DNA from: Pedobacter sp. HMWF019 | GTDB lineage: Bacteria > Bacteroidota > Bacteroidia > Sphingobacteriales > Sphingobacteriaceae | Direction: 5' to 3' | Length of the DNA stretch: 35,071 nt | NCBI RefSeq assembly: GCF_003061025.1 | Contig: NZ_QAIL01000050.1 | Coordinates: 1-35,071, forward strand | Shown here: piece by piece, positions 24,829-34,023 of the stretch | Position numbering within the stretch: position 1 is the stretch's first letter | Layout of the letters: the number at the start of each line of letters is the position of its first letter | The notes under the pieces: model-generated | Seen by the model: only the letters and a program-made list of their open reading frames with translations | Told to the model about the DNA's origin: nothing | Database searches by the model: none | Made by a program: the position numbers and the translations under genes

Positions 24829-26136
24829 CTACTGGGCTTCGGTCAGACCTTGTTTCAAACTGTTCCACCAATTCTTTTCAATAACATGCACAATGTCAAA
24901 AACCATGACGCCATCAGATTTTTTACGACACATTTTCAGGGCTTTTACAAACTGGGCTTCATCTTTTTTGTATTGTTCTACATAAACCCCTGCATAAACA
25001 GGAACCTTGCCTTTCATCAGTTTCATGGCCATCTCTGCAGAGCCTTCTACAGTATACCAGTCGTCTTTTCCTGTTCCTTGTCCGGCTTCTATGCGATTGA
25101 CCTTACTGATATCGATGTTTTGAGCCTCCTTTTTGTCAACTTCAAAATAATAGCTGCCGGTAGTATAAAGATCAAGTGCTTCGGCATAGCCAAAATTTTT
25201 ATAGGCTGGTGTAGCCCAGTCAAAATGTTCGGAGGGATCGTAATCTTTACTGGCCCAGTTTACGCCCACTTCATAGTAGGTCGGATACCAGGAGCCGGTA
25301 TAATCACCAAATTGAATTTTTGGATATTTGCCTTTTAAAGCGGTCCTGGCGGTGAAAAAGAAATCATGGATCACTTTTGCACGCCATTCAATCCATTTTT
25401 TATAATGCACACCTGGTATCCTCTTTTTATTTGTATCATAAGAAAAGATATCCTCCGGAAAATGCTGGACTTTTAGCCCTGCATAGTTTTCAAACAGGCT
25501 TTTGGAGAGGGGTGAAAAATCTGACTCTATGCTGTCGTAACGAACCCGGTCGAGGATGATGCCGTCCAGTTCAGGATACATGGAAGCCAGTTCCATTAAG
25601 ATGGACAATTCATATTGCTGTACTTCCGGATTGGCCGGATTGATCATAGCAGACCATTTATTCTTAATTTCCGAGATTGGGGTTAGGCCTGCAGGAGTGT
25701 GATTTAGCGATTGCCAGTTTGATTTTTTTGAATCACTGTATACAATTCCCCTTTTAAAGGCATTGTGTCCGCCGCTGAAGATATTAATCGTAGCATGTAC
25801 GGTTAAACCCATCAAATGTCCCTCTTTCAGAAAGGTTCCCAGCAGGTCTACTTTGTCATTTTTCTTAAAGCCTTTCCATTCTTTCATTACCGGAGCGATC
25901 TTACTGGGATAAAGCACTTCTCCAGATATCGGTTTGACATCTATAATTACATCAGTAACACCCGCATCTTTTGATTTTTGCAGGTAATAACGGATCGAAT
26001 CTTTACTGGCGAATCTTTCAAAATTAGCAGTAGCATCAAAATAAAGGAGGTTCTTTTGCTGGGCATTTGCCAGTCCTGAAAGACTGAGCAAGGCCAGGAT
26101 CAATAGCCTGTTTAGTTGATTTTTTATGGCTTTCAT
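24829..26136 (-). CDS. secreted GHL10-like TIM-barrel protein (putative glycoside hydrolase)
   Basis: A 435-residue periplasmic protein with a signal peptide of about 1-26 (ending LANAQQ). A barrel of the GHL10/YngK type follows. LLYFDATANF starts strand one, VIIDVKPISGEVLY (63-76) and LTVHATINIF (111-120) follow. INPANPEVQQYEL leads into DGIILDRVRYD (191-201), the hallmark segment of this family, where D191 and D196 are candidate active-site acids. The relatives are predicted glycosidases with little biochemistry. The gene lies one base from the DUF5017 lipoprotein gene. It is the only clear glycosidase candidate on the periplasmic side of this operon, so it probably cuts the glycan after SusC import. 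Confidence 0.78.
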   Translation of the reverse strand: MKAIKNQLNRLLILALLSLSGLANAQQKNLLYFDATANFERFASKDSIRYYLQKSKDAGVTDVIIDVKPISGEVLYPSKIAPVMKEWKGFKKNDKVDLLGTFLKEGHLMGLTVHATINIFSGGHNAFKRGIVYSDSKKSNWQSLNHTPAGLTPISEIKNKWSAMINPANPEVQQYELSILMELASMYPELDGIILDRVRYDSIESDFSPLSKSLFENYAGLKVQHFPEDIFSYDTNKKRIPGVHYKKWIEWRAKVIHDFFFTARTALKGKYPKIQFGDYTGSWYPTYYEVGVNWASKDYDPSEHFDWATPAYKNFGYAEALDLYTTGSYYFEVDKKEAQNIDISKVNRIEAGQGTGKDDWYTVEGSAEMAMKLMKGKVPVYAGVYVEQYKKDEAQFVKALKMCRKKSDGVMVFDIVHVIEKNWWNSLKQGLTEAQ

Positions 26137-26137
26137 G

Positions 26138-27055
26138 TTATGGTTTAATGGTGATATTCAGTTCTTTGACAACTTCCTTAAGTCCTTTGTTATTGACGTT
26201 ATTAGCTACAAAAGTTATGGTGTAGGTTCCAGGGCTTTTGTAAGCATATTTGTAATTGTTCATTTTTTTTAGGTAATCTTTAATGCCCGTACCTACGTCC
26301 GGAGTAACCGCATTTGGAAAGAGCGCCCGGGTAATGGCCCAATCTTCTGAAGGCAGTAGTGTGCTGGCCGGAGTAAAAAACAAAAAGGGAGTTGTGCTCT
26401 GGATCGTCCATTTGTTTACCGGGTTTTCCACATCGACAGCCAGCCAACCGGCCGTGGTCACGCTTGCGATGCTGGCTAAACTGCCTGAAGGGGTTTTATT
26501 GCTGAGGTTAAATACCGGAATGCGCCAGGTCCGTGCACCCACTGCAGCAGAAATGCTGGCTTCATTGGTATATTTCCATGCAAAATAAATGGGCTTTCCG
26601 GAAACGGGAAGATCAGAAATATCAATATCTCCGGAGGAGGCGACTGCACCAACAGCACCTGCTGCTGCGGTTGAAAGGGTAAATTTGCTGGTAATGTCCG
26701 TCCAGGTAGCAGCCTTAATTCCTTCAGGAGTGTACAGGTTACCAAAGTCAGTAGAATACATGAGGTGCAGATTGTTGCTTTGTGCTCCGTAAAGGACCTG
26801 AGTGGAAATGTTCAGGTTCAGTTTGCTGTCTGTGGATTCTATACGGTCTTTATACCGGTATTCCTTTCCGGCTTCACCGGAGTAAAAGCTAATGTTGTCT
26901 GCATAACCGCTGATGGAGAAGAGAATGGAATCTCCAACTTTATATTCCTGCTGAGCTGTCTGCACATTAAAAGTAGGGTTTTCAGGGGTCTGCTTTTTAC
27001 AGGAGATCATTCCAGGGAGAATGAACAGGGCGAATACATATTTTAATAGTTTCAT
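26138..27055 (-). CDS. DUF5017-type surface lipoprotein
   Basis: A 305-residue lipoprotein: short signal with lipobox GMISC, lipidated C20. A beta-rich domain begins with FNVQTAQQEYKVGDSILFSISGYADNISFYSG, the typical DUF5017 opening, a PKD-like fold. The rest is beta-rich, with a jelly-roll-like middle (FTLSTAAAGAVGAVASSGDIDISDLP) and a closing PGTYTITFVANNVNNKG strand pair. DUF5017 proteins are almost always found right after SusD genes and are thought to bind glycan at the cell surface. Here the gene is 36 bases after SusD and one base before the GHL10-like gene. Role as an accessory surface glycan-binding protein is inferred from position. Confidence 0.8.
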   Translation of the reverse strand: MKLLKYVFALFILPGMISCKKQTPENPTFNVQTAQQEYKVGDSILFSISGYADNISFYSGEAGKEYRYKDRIESTDSKLNLNISTQVLYGAQSNNLHLMYSTDFGNLYTPEGIKAATWTDITSKFTLSTAAAGAVGAVASSGDIDISDLPVSGKPIYFAWKYTNEASISAAVGARTWRIPVFNLSNKTPSGSLASIASVTTAGWLAVDVENPVNKWTIQSTTPFLFFTPASTLLPSEDWAITRALFPNAVTPDVGTGIKDYLKKMNNYKYAYKSPGTYTITFVANNVNNKGLKEVVKELNITIKP

Positions 27056-27091
27056 CTTTTCTGTTTTAGAAATTAAAAAATAAGGGGAGGC

Positions 27092-28891
27092 TTACCATCC
27101 TTTGTTTTGAAGAATCACTTTATTGAGACTGAGCTCCAGTGCTGGTATGGCAAACAAAGTGTCTTTTTCCGAGACATTCTGCGCTGATTTGGCCGCATAG
27201 GTATAGCTTGCCGGAGCAGTGGTTGTGATCTCGTTGGCCAGGTTCTTCATCGTGGAGTAAAACTGTCCCCAGCGGATCAAATCAAAACGTCTTAATCCTT
27301 CATAACCCAGTTCCAATGATCTTTCTTTACGGATCGCAGCACGAAAATCCTCTTTGGTTGTCGTTTCTGCCTGGGTCAGATCAAAATTGCTGCTTGCAAT
27401 TTTCGTCAGCACCGCTATGGCTGCTGCTCCGCTGCCTGCCCCGCCGCTAAATGTAATAGTTGGAGCGCTTGTATAACCAGAACCTGGATTGGTCAAATAA
27501 ATAGCTGTTACTTTTCCTGCACTCAGGAAGGCCGTGGCAACAGCACCAGTACCGCCGCCGCCGCTGAATGTGACTGTCGGAGCGCTGGTATAGGTAGTTG
27601 TACCTCCATTGGTAATGGTCACCGATTTAACCAGTTCGAGTGTGTTGAGTGTTTTTCCGTGTGCACGGCGTTTCACTTCGTTCACGGCATCAATAGCTGT
27701 CTGCGTAGGTCCGTTCATTTCATTTTCGGCCTCTGCCAACATCAGAAGTACATCTGAATAGCGTAACAAAGGGAAATTAATTGAAGTGGTTCCGTTAAAT
27801 TTAGGGAGGGTAGTTTCGTATTCCCTTCTCCATTTAGCATCGCAACGGTTATAAATTTGAATATTCGTATAAGCAACTCTTCCGCCATTGGTGTCGTAGG
27901 AGTATGGACCGATATTCCAGTCCCTGCGCAGGTCATTGTCGTCAAAGGAATTGTAGTATTTTTCTGTTGTATGTTTGGCTCCGTAGCTATAACCGATATT
28001 GGCATTGGCAGCGATCCCATTGATAGACCCTACAGAACCTTCTTCGTCTTGTGTGCCGTTTTTCTTTCCGAATTCAACTTCCCAGATCACCTCTTTAGTG
28101 TCGTATTTGTTCTGGCACATATTGATGAAAACCTGTTTGTAATCCGGATTCAGGGAGTGTCCGGCAGCTCTTACTTTCTCAGCCCATTTTTTAACCTCCG
28201 CATAGCGGCTGGCATCTCTTAGCGGAGCGCCGGCCATTTTCAAGTTAACGCGTGCCAGGATGCCCCAGACCACAGATTGCGTAACACGGCTTCCATAAGT
28301 GTAGTTGGCAATGGGAAAAACCATGTCGGCTGCTTTTTCCATATCAGCTACAATTTGCTGATAAACTGTTTTGTAAGGCGTATTTGGGAAATTTACTTCA
28401 GATGCAGAAGCGGTAGCAGTTAATTTAAGAGGTACGTTTCCCCAGTTATTAGCCAGAATGAAATAATAATATGCCCTTAAAAACAAGGCTTCTCCTTCGG
28501 CCGCTCTTTTTTTGGCAGGGTCCATACTGGCCTTGGAAATATTTTCCAGCAGCATATTGGCCCTGTTGATCCCATTGTACATGGCTGTCCAGGTATCTGT
28601 GATCTTCAGGTCGGATGGATTGTAATTGTAAAGTCCGGCATCCTGGGTCCAGGAGGAGAGGGCGATGAAACTGTCGTCTGCAACATCCAGTTCAAAATAC
28701 AGGTTGCGCCCGTATGTGCTGGATTTGCCCAGAACATCGTATACCCCGTTAAGCGCGGCATTAATGTCGGCTTCATTGCGATAAAAGTTTTTTGGAGAGA
28801 GAAAATCGGTAGGCGAGGTATCCAGAAATTTCTTACAAGAAGAAGTCATGACCAGGCCGGATATCAGTATGCTATATAAAATACGTTTCAT
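27092..28891 (-). CDS. SusD/RagB-family lipoprotein with inserted glycine-rich repeats
   Basis: A 599-residue surface glycan-binding lipoprotein. Lipobox TSSC gives lipidated C19. Family hallmarks are [13 protein letters not shown], the TPR-like region ([20 protein letters not shown]), and the C-terminal [22 protein letters not shown]. Between RRAHG (near 411) and the [14 protein letters not shown] helix (from 503) lies an unexpected insert of about 80 residues. It holds two glycine/threonine-rich repeats sharing [12 protein letters not shown], 39 residues apart. A normal SusD reaches the RKERSLEL helix soon after the first of these sequences, so the insert accounts for the extra length. It lies 19 bases after SusC. 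The insert may be a surface loop at the ligand site or a recombination product. Confidence 0.9.
   Translation of the reverse strand: MKRILYSILISGLVMTSSCKKFLDTSPTDFLSPKNFYRNEADINAALNGVYDVLGKSSTYGRNLYFELDVADDSFIALSSWTQDAGLYNYNPSDLKITDTWTAMYNGINRANMLLENISKASMDPAKKRAAEGEALFLRAYYYFILANNWGNVPLKLTATASASEVNFPNTPYKTVYQQIVADMEKAADMVFPIANYTYGSRVTQSVVWGILARVNLKMAGAPLRDASRYAEVKKWAEKVRAAGHSLNPDYKQVFINMCQNKYDTKEVIWEVEFGKKNGTQDEEGSVGSINGIAANANIGYSYGAKHTTEKYYNSFDDNDLRRDWNIGPYSYDTNGGRVAYTNIQIYNRCDAKWRREYETTLPKFNGTTSINFPLLRYSDVLLMLAEAENEMNGPTQTAIDAVNEVKRRAHGKTLNTLELVKSVTITNGGTTTYTSAPTVTFSGGGGTGAVATAFLSAGKVTAIYLTNPGSGYTSAPTITFSGGAGSGAAAIAVLTKIASSNFDLTQAETTTKEDFRAAIRKERSLELGYEGLRRFDLIRWGQFYSTMKNLANEITTTAPASYTYAAKSAQNVSEKDTLFAIPALELSLNKVILQNKGW
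27392..27640 (-). repeat. in-frame glycine-rich repeat insert in SusD
   Basis: Two direct repeats with a 117-base period. The best-kept cores are at 27441-27475 and 27558-27592 (35 bases each), differing at a few mostly third-codon positions. They encode YTSAPT[VI]TFSGG and a GTGA/GSGA tail. The insert interrupts the normal SusD fold and carries more G+C than the flanking sequence. Confidence 0.85.
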
Positions 28892-28910
28892 AATTTCAAT
28901 TTCTTAGATT

Positions 28911-31900
28911 CTAAAATGTAGCGTTGATTCCCAAAGTGATTGTTCTTGCTCTTGGGTAGGCAGAATAATCGAAACCCGGGGTTAAGGCGCTGTTCCGGAC
29001 AGATACTTCTGGATCATAGCCGGAATAGCTGGTCCAGGTGTATAAGTTTTGCGCTGCGGCATACACCCGTGCAGATTTTACAATGCCCGTTCTTTTGAGC
29101 AATGATGCCGGGAAGTTGTAGCCCAGGGAAACGGTTTTCAGTCTTAAAAATGAACCATCTTCAATGATCCTGGTAGAGTAAGCTTTTAAAGAAGATCCTT
29201 TGCCAGCAGCGACCCCAGGAATATCTGAATAGGGGTTCTCAGGGCTCCATCTGTTGGCATAGGTAGCATACTGGTTGTAATTGTATTTGTAAGAAGATTC
29301 AAACATAATGCGGTTGGCATTGATGATGTCGTTTCCGTAAGACCATTGAAAAAATATACCCAGATCAAATCCCTTATACGTGAAATTGTTGTTGAAACCA
29401 CCAATATGTATTGGATAAGGGCTTCCAATTACAGTTTTATCCGCTTCCCCAATTTGAAGGTCGCCATTCAGGTCTTTGTATTTGACATCTCCAGGCTTTA
29501 CGTTTGCGCGGGCACCACCATTGGAGGGGATGTTGTCTTTAAGTGTATAGATGTCGCCAACTTTGATGAAATCGTCATATTTATAGGTGCCATCATAGAT
29601 GAGCCCATAAAACTGAGCAACAGGACTTCCAATTTTAGCTATATAACCTGGAATGTTTTTCCAGTCGTCGCCCCAGGCCTGACTGCTCAATAAATAAAGC
29701 TGATTTTCAGTTAATTCCAATACTTTGTTGCGATTGAAGGCAATATTGAAAGTGGAGGTCCAGTTGAAATTTTTGGTTTGAATTGGATTGGCTGTTATCG
29801 TGAGTTCAAGACCCTGGTTCTGGGTTGCGCCGATATTTTTGATGGCCCTATTGTAGCCTGTTGTTGGCGGCAAGGTCGCATTTAGTAGTAAATCGTAAGT
29901 TTTTTTGCGGTAAAGATCAAATTCAATAGCCAGACGCTGCTTAAAGAAACCAAGATCCAGACCGATATTGGTTTGTTCGGTTGTTTCCCATTTTAGATTT
30001 GAATTTCCAAGACTGGAATAAATAATGCCTTTATTGTCACTGTTGTTGAACATATAGCCTGGAGAATTGTTGATGGGATAGGAACCATCCGGATTCGCGT
30101 AATTGATGCTTGGATAAGCAGCAAAATTGGACACTCCATTGTTTCCTGTTTTTCCCCATGAAGCGCGGAGTTTTGCATTGGAAATGGTTTTTAGTTCTTT
30201 CATAAAAGGCTCATTGTTGATCTGCCAGCCAAAACCTGCAGATGGAAAATAGCCCCATTGGTTTTTTCCGGTGAACCTGGAGGAACCGTCGGCCCTGAAC
30301 GTGGCTGTAAAGATGTACCTATCCAAGAACTTGTAATTGGCCCGGCTTAAAAATGAGGCCATAGTATAGTTGGTGGTGGTCGCAAGGATGTTCAATGGAT
30401 TACCCTCATCCAGGCCGCTAAGGCCAAGACTTTCGCTGGGCAGAAGTACAGCAGTAGCCCCAAATGCATTGCCTTTGCCGCTTTCAAAAGACATACCGGC
30501 CATTACGTCAAAATAATGGGATTTATTCAGTCTTTTGGCATAGGTGAGGGTATTGCTGTTTTGCCAGTTACTCGAGGTAAAGTAAGTCTGACTGCCGTTG
30601 ACCAGGTAATTTCCTGCAATACCACTTCTCGACATAGATCCGTTAAAAACATCATAGCGTCTGTTGCTTTTACTGGTACTCGCTGTGACCCTTAGTTTTA
30701 ATTCCTTTAGAAAAGAGTACTCTCCATAGGCATTGGCGATAAGATTATTGGCATAATCTTCCCGGAGTTCATTTTTTGTGCTCAGTACCGGGTTAAACGT
30801 GAAATTACTGCCTTGTTCCACTTCCGGGTCATTGGCCAGGTCCAGCAGGTTCACATCTGGTGAAACCGCAATTGGCCGGAACGCCCAAACACTGAACAAT
30901 AAATTGATTTCATTGCTGAAGTTCCCGCTGGAAGTTGGACTGCCATAATTTTTAATATCGGCATAGGTGGCATTTAAACCCACTTTAAGCTTGCTGGATA
31001 CTTCCTGATCCAAGCTTACTTTTCCCTGTGTTCGTTTAAATCCGGAGTTTAAGAGGATTCCATCTTGTCCAACATGAGAAAAGGAAGCGCTGTACTTTGT
31101 TTTTTCAGAACCGCCGGATAAAGAAACATAGTGGTTCTGCATAGGAGCGATTCGGGTGACCTGGTCTTCCCAGTTGATACCTTGCAGGTCTTTGTAACTG
31201 TCCAGTGTCCTGCCATTTAAGTAATACAAGCTTTTTGTACGGATCGGGTCAATTTCATTCTGCAATTTCACAAATTCATACGGGCTCAGTACCGGCATTC
31301 TTTTCTTGTTTTCCTGTAAACCGTAATAGCCATTATAGGTGATGACCGGCGCTCCGACTTTTCCTCTTTTGGTGGTAACAATAATGACTCCGTTTGCACC
31401 TCTTGCACCATAAATAGCAGTAGCTGAGGCATCTTTGAGAATGTCAATGGATTCGATCTCATTTGGATCAAGGGTATTCAGGGGATTGACCACACTGTTG
31501 TTGGGATCTTCCATCGGGAAACCATCGATTACATACAGGGGATAATTGGATTGCGTAACGGAATTGTTTCCCCTGATGGTGATCTCAATAGGAGAACCTG
31601 GTTTTCCTTCACTGGAGGTGACTTGTACACCGGCAATTCTTCCGGCCAGTGCCTCATCAAAGGATTTGACGGGTGCTTTCTGAATATCTGCGACGTTCAC
31701 ACTGCCAACAGAACCAGTAAGGTCTTTTTTTACTGCTGTACCATAACCAATTACAACTACGTTATTGAGCTGGGAAACGGATTCCCTAAGGAAGACCTTG
31801 ATCGATTTCTCTGTACCAATTGCAACTTCTTTGTCCTCAAAACCAATATACCGGAACACCAATATGGCACCGGTCTCTTTAAAGTTGATTTTGAAAGTTC

Positions 31901-32099
31901 CGTTGCTGGAGGTGTTTACAGTGGTTTTGCTGCCCTTGATCTGTACGGTGACCCCTGTCAGCGGGTCTCCCTGTAAGTCTGTAACTGTACCCGTTACAGT
32001 CAGATTTTGTGCCAGACCTGGAAAGGAGATGCACATTAAAAAGATGAGGGCAGCGCAGCTTCGCAGCCACTCTTTATTCCTCGTGAATAATTTTTGCAT
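28911..32099 (-). CDS. SusC-family TonB-dependent transporter (no STN domain)
   Basis: An outer-membrane importer of 1062 residues. The signal peptide is about 1-31 (ending GLAQ). A carboxypeptidase-regulatory-like domain spans about 35-107. A TonB-box-like VVVIGYGT (114-121) precedes the plug (about 122-247), which holds YVIDGFPM and ILKDASATAIYGARGANG. A barrel of about 800 residues ends TITLGINATF. Unlike the SusC at 7937 it has no STN domain, so it is not expected to signal through FecR. Control must come from elsewhere, probably a regulator beyond the right edge. SusD follows after 19 bases. It should import an oligosaccharide captured by SusD, DUF5017 and the NAGPA-like lipoprotein. Confidence 0.94.
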   Translation of the reverse strand: MQKLFTRNKEWLRSCAALIFLMCISFPGLAQNLTVTGTVTDLQGDPLTGVTVQIKGSKTTVNTSSNGTFKINFKETGAILVFRYIGFEDKEVAIGTEKSIKVFLRESVSQLNNVVVIGYGTAVKKDLTGSVGSVNVADIQKAPVKSFDEALAGRIAGVQVTSSEGKPGSPIEITIRGNNSVTQSNYPLYVIDGFPMEDPNNSVVNPLNTLDPNEIESIDILKDASATAIYGARGANGVIIVTTKRGKVGAPVITYNGYYGLQENKKRMPVLSPYEFVKLQNEIDPIRTKSLYYLNGRTLDSYKDLQGINWEDQVTRIAPMQNHYVSLSGGSEKTKYSASFSHVGQDGILLNSGFKRTQGKVSLDQEVSSKLKVGLNATYADIKNYGSPTSSGNFSNEINLLFSVWAFRPIAVSPDVNLLDLANDPEVEQGSNFTFNPVLSTKNELREDYANNLIANAYGEYSFLKELKLRVTASTSKSNRRYDVFNGSMSRSGIAGNYLVNGSQTYFTSSNWQNSNTLTYAKRLNKSHYFDVMAGMSFESGKGNAFGATAVLLPSESLGLSGLDEGNPLNILATTTNYTMASFLSRANYKFLDRYIFTATFRADGSSRFTGKNQWGYFPSAGFGWQINNEPFMKELKTISNAKLRASWGKTGNNGVSNFAAYPSINYANPDGSYPINNSPGYMFNNSDNKGIIYSSLGNSNLKWETTEQTNIGLDLGFFKQRLAIEFDLYRKKTYDLLLNATLPPTTGYNRAIKNIGATQNQGLELTITANPIQTKNFNWTSTFNIAFNRNKVLELTENQLYLLSSQAWGDDWKNIPGYIAKIGSPVAQFYGLIYDGTYKYDDFIKVGDIYTLKDNIPSNGGARANVKPGDVKYKDLNGDLQIGEADKTVIGSPYPIHIGGFNNNFTYKGFDLGIFFQWSYGNDIINANRIMFESSYKYNYNQYATYANRWSPENPYSDIPGVAAGKGSSLKAYSTRIIEDGSFLRLKTVSLGYNFPASLLKRTGIVKSARVYAAAQNLYTWTSYSGYDPEVSVRNSALTPGFDYSAYPRARTITLGINATF

Positions 32100-32103
32100 A
32101 GTG

Positions 32104-32115
32104 TTGGTTGGTTAG
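32104..32115 (-). promoter_or_regulatory. start-proximal element CTAACCAACCAA before SusC
   Basis: On the minus strand CTAACCAACCAA ends four bases before the SusC ATG. The identical 12-mer stands five bases before the ATG of the first gene of the operon (35043-35054). There is no Shine-Dalgarno sequence, so this A/C-rich element may be the ribosome-recruiting leader used here. Confidence 0.4.
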
Positions 32116-32136
32116 GTTTATATTCTGTTTGTTGTT

Positions 32137-34011
32137 TCAGTTTTTTAGATTTCCTTCAAAATCGATCTGCCGATCGAAGGGATGTAGGAAATGATCGGCC
32201 AGTATGGCGATTGTTCTGCGGTTGAGTACGGTTTGTTTCTGGAGCTCTTCTTTAAAATCGCGCCCTTTTAGAGCTTTATGTAGATCGGCTACTGAGATAT
32301 CCTTTTGCAGCAGGGATGTGAAGAGTTTTGATACAAATTCCGCATTGCTTTGTTCCCCGGAAGGGTAGAGTTCCTTTAATTCCGGATAAAAGGATTTGAA
32401 GCCCTGGATCAGGTCAAATTGACTGATGGACAATTCCGGATAGAACCAGGTTTGATTGGCCCATTTATAAGGAATTCCTGTTCCTATAAGAAGCCCTGTT
32501 GCACCAATCTTCTGGATGATAGTGAAGTCCTGATCTGTTGCTTTTACATCTATAAAAGGCATTAGGTACGCTTTGCTGGCCAGCAAAGCAGCCTGCACAT
32601 TTCGGATGCTGACCTCGGCAGGCTCCTGTTGGTTTTTTAGCGCTACTGCGGCAAGAGCACCGGCAGCCTGGCCTATGGTCAGTACAACGGGCTGTAGTCT
32701 GCTGGCACCTGCTACGATATTGGTTACGCTAATGCTTTTTTCTGCAATGATAATTCCGATGGTGTTTTTAGGGATAAGTGCTCCAAGGGGAATGTTGTAA
32801 GAAGGAACTTTAATTTTTACAAAGTCGATTTGAGGTGCAGCTGTATTTTTCAGGTGATGGTGATCAATCGGATAATCTCCAATGGCAACACCAGTACGAT
32901 ATAAACTTGTTTTTTGCTGATAAGGGTCTGACACGTCATTCAAGGTTAGGGTTACTACTCCATCCAGCCGCCTGGATTCACGGTGGTATGGGATCATGGG
33001 TAATTTGTCCGCTGTCGGGTATTCATCATCCGCGATACCCAGATTTTTATAGCCCAGTTTGTTCTGGAGATAGTAGATGAATCTTAGACTGTGTAATTTT
33101 GCAGATTTTAAGGCTTCAGTTCTTTCTTTTTTGTTCATCTCCAGAATATTCAGGTAAATGTCGTTTCCGCATTTAGGCCAGTTGATCATATATTTTTGAT
33201 TGGGCAATTTTCCATAGGTGATCATCTGGCTGCAGTCAATATTCGGACGGTGCTCAGCCGCTGATGGATCAGCCACATCGCAGCTGCATTCAAATTCTTT
33301 AGGGTTGTAACCAGCAGGCTTTGGAATGGTCCTGTCGCTGCCTGGACCAAAATCTTTAAGTGTAACTACATAGGTCATATCCTGGATGATGTTGTTGGCC
33401 TGTTCCGGAGCCTGGATTTCTCCGGTGCTGCTACGGCTATCCATCCCGATACGGTAGGGGATCTTTAAATAAGCCATTACGTCTCCGGTTTCTGTGGCAT
33501 CTATAATTAAACGTGCATAAATCCTGCTTCTCTTTCCTTTACTAAGGGTTTCTATTTCCCATCCCTTTCCTTTGCGTTTGATGCTGGTCCACTCCGTTTT
33601 GTACCAGATGCTCAGGTTTGTTTGGTGGGCCATTTCTTTTAGTACTTTATTGCCAATAGAAGGCTCGAACAGGGTATTGCTCACCCAGCCGGTTTCCACG
33701 GCTGCGGGCCCGCCGTAATGCTGATAGAGTTTCTGTCTGAATTCTCCCCATAAACCAGATGGCATCTGATGGTTGCCATCTATTGCAGATACGCCCGCAG
33801 AAGTGAGCATACCACCCAGCCATTCTGTTTCTTCCAGGATCAGTGTTTTTACCCCCATTCTGGAAGCTTGTATGGCGGCAGTTGTACCGCTGGCTCCTCC
33901 GCCAATGATCAGGAGTTCGGTGTTATATTCTTTTACAGCAGCAGTAGCAGAACTGAGGCTGAATAATACTAATAGAAAAAGCATTCTGTTAAAAAGGAAA
34001 GGTCGTGTCAT
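32137..34011 (-). CDS. secreted FAD-dependent oxidoreductase (FAD_oxidored family)
   Basis: A 624-residue flavoprotein with a signal peptide (about 1-25, ending SSATAA). The Rossmann dinucleotide motif is LLIIGGGASGTTAAIQ (about 33-48), followed by the acidic end of strand two (LILEE). The WLGGMLTSAG..AIDGN segment (64-80) and the later DATETGDVMAYLK, AGASRLQPVV and GQAAGALAAVAL segments are characteristic of the FAD_oxidored group (PF12831), annotated in several Bacteroidetes polysaccharide loci as xanthan-lyase-like or generic oxidoreductases. A cluster of cysteines (ECSCDVADPS) is also visible. It is the second gene of the operon. A periplasmic flavoenzyme suggests oxidation of a sugar or of a released aglycone; the reaction is unknown. 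Confidence 0.83.
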   Translation of the reverse strand: MTRPFLFNRMLFLLVLFSLSSATAAVKEYNTELLIIGGGASGTTAAIQASRMGVKTLILEETEWLGGMLTSAGVSAIDGNHQMPSGLWGEFRQKLYQHYGGPAAVETGWVSNTLFEPSIGNKVLKEMAHQTNLSIWYKTEWTSIKRKGKGWEIETLSKGKRSRIYARLIIDATETGDVMAYLKIPYRIGMDSRSSTGEIQAPEQANNIIQDMTYVVTLKDFGPGSDRTIPKPAGYNPKEFECSCDVADPSAAEHRPNIDCSQMITYGKLPNQKYMINWPKCGNDIYLNILEMNKKERTEALKSAKLHSLRFIYYLQNKLGYKNLGIADDEYPTADKLPMIPYHRESRRLDGVVTLTLNDVSDPYQQKTSLYRTGVAIGDYPIDHHHLKNTAAPQIDFVKIKVPSYNIPLGALIPKNTIGIIIAEKSISVTNIVAGASRLQPVVLTIGQAAGALAAVALKNQQEPAEVSIRNVQAALLASKAYLMPFIDVKATDQDFTIIQKIGATGLLIGTGIPYKWANQTWFYPELSISQFDLIQGFKSFYPELKELYPSGEQSNAEFVSKLFTSLLQKDISVADLHKALKGRDFKEELQKQTVLNRRTIAILADHFLHPFDRQIDFEGNLKN

Positions 34012-34023
34012 CTGGGAAATTGT

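Noticed and set aside
24826..25338. 170-codon plus-strand frame opposite the GHL10-like gene
   Set aside because: Shadow of a coherent secreted protein on the other strand; rich in unusual Phe/Ile runs and without any known motif.
27392..27640. Mobile element or CRISPR-like array in the SusD gene
   Set aside because: Only two repeats, in frame, encoding protein repeats, with no spacers, transposase or target-site duplication.
31551..31976. 141-codon plus-strand frame inside the second SusC gene
   Set aside because: Antisense shadow of conserved plug and carboxypeptidase-like domains; no start context or recognisable domain.
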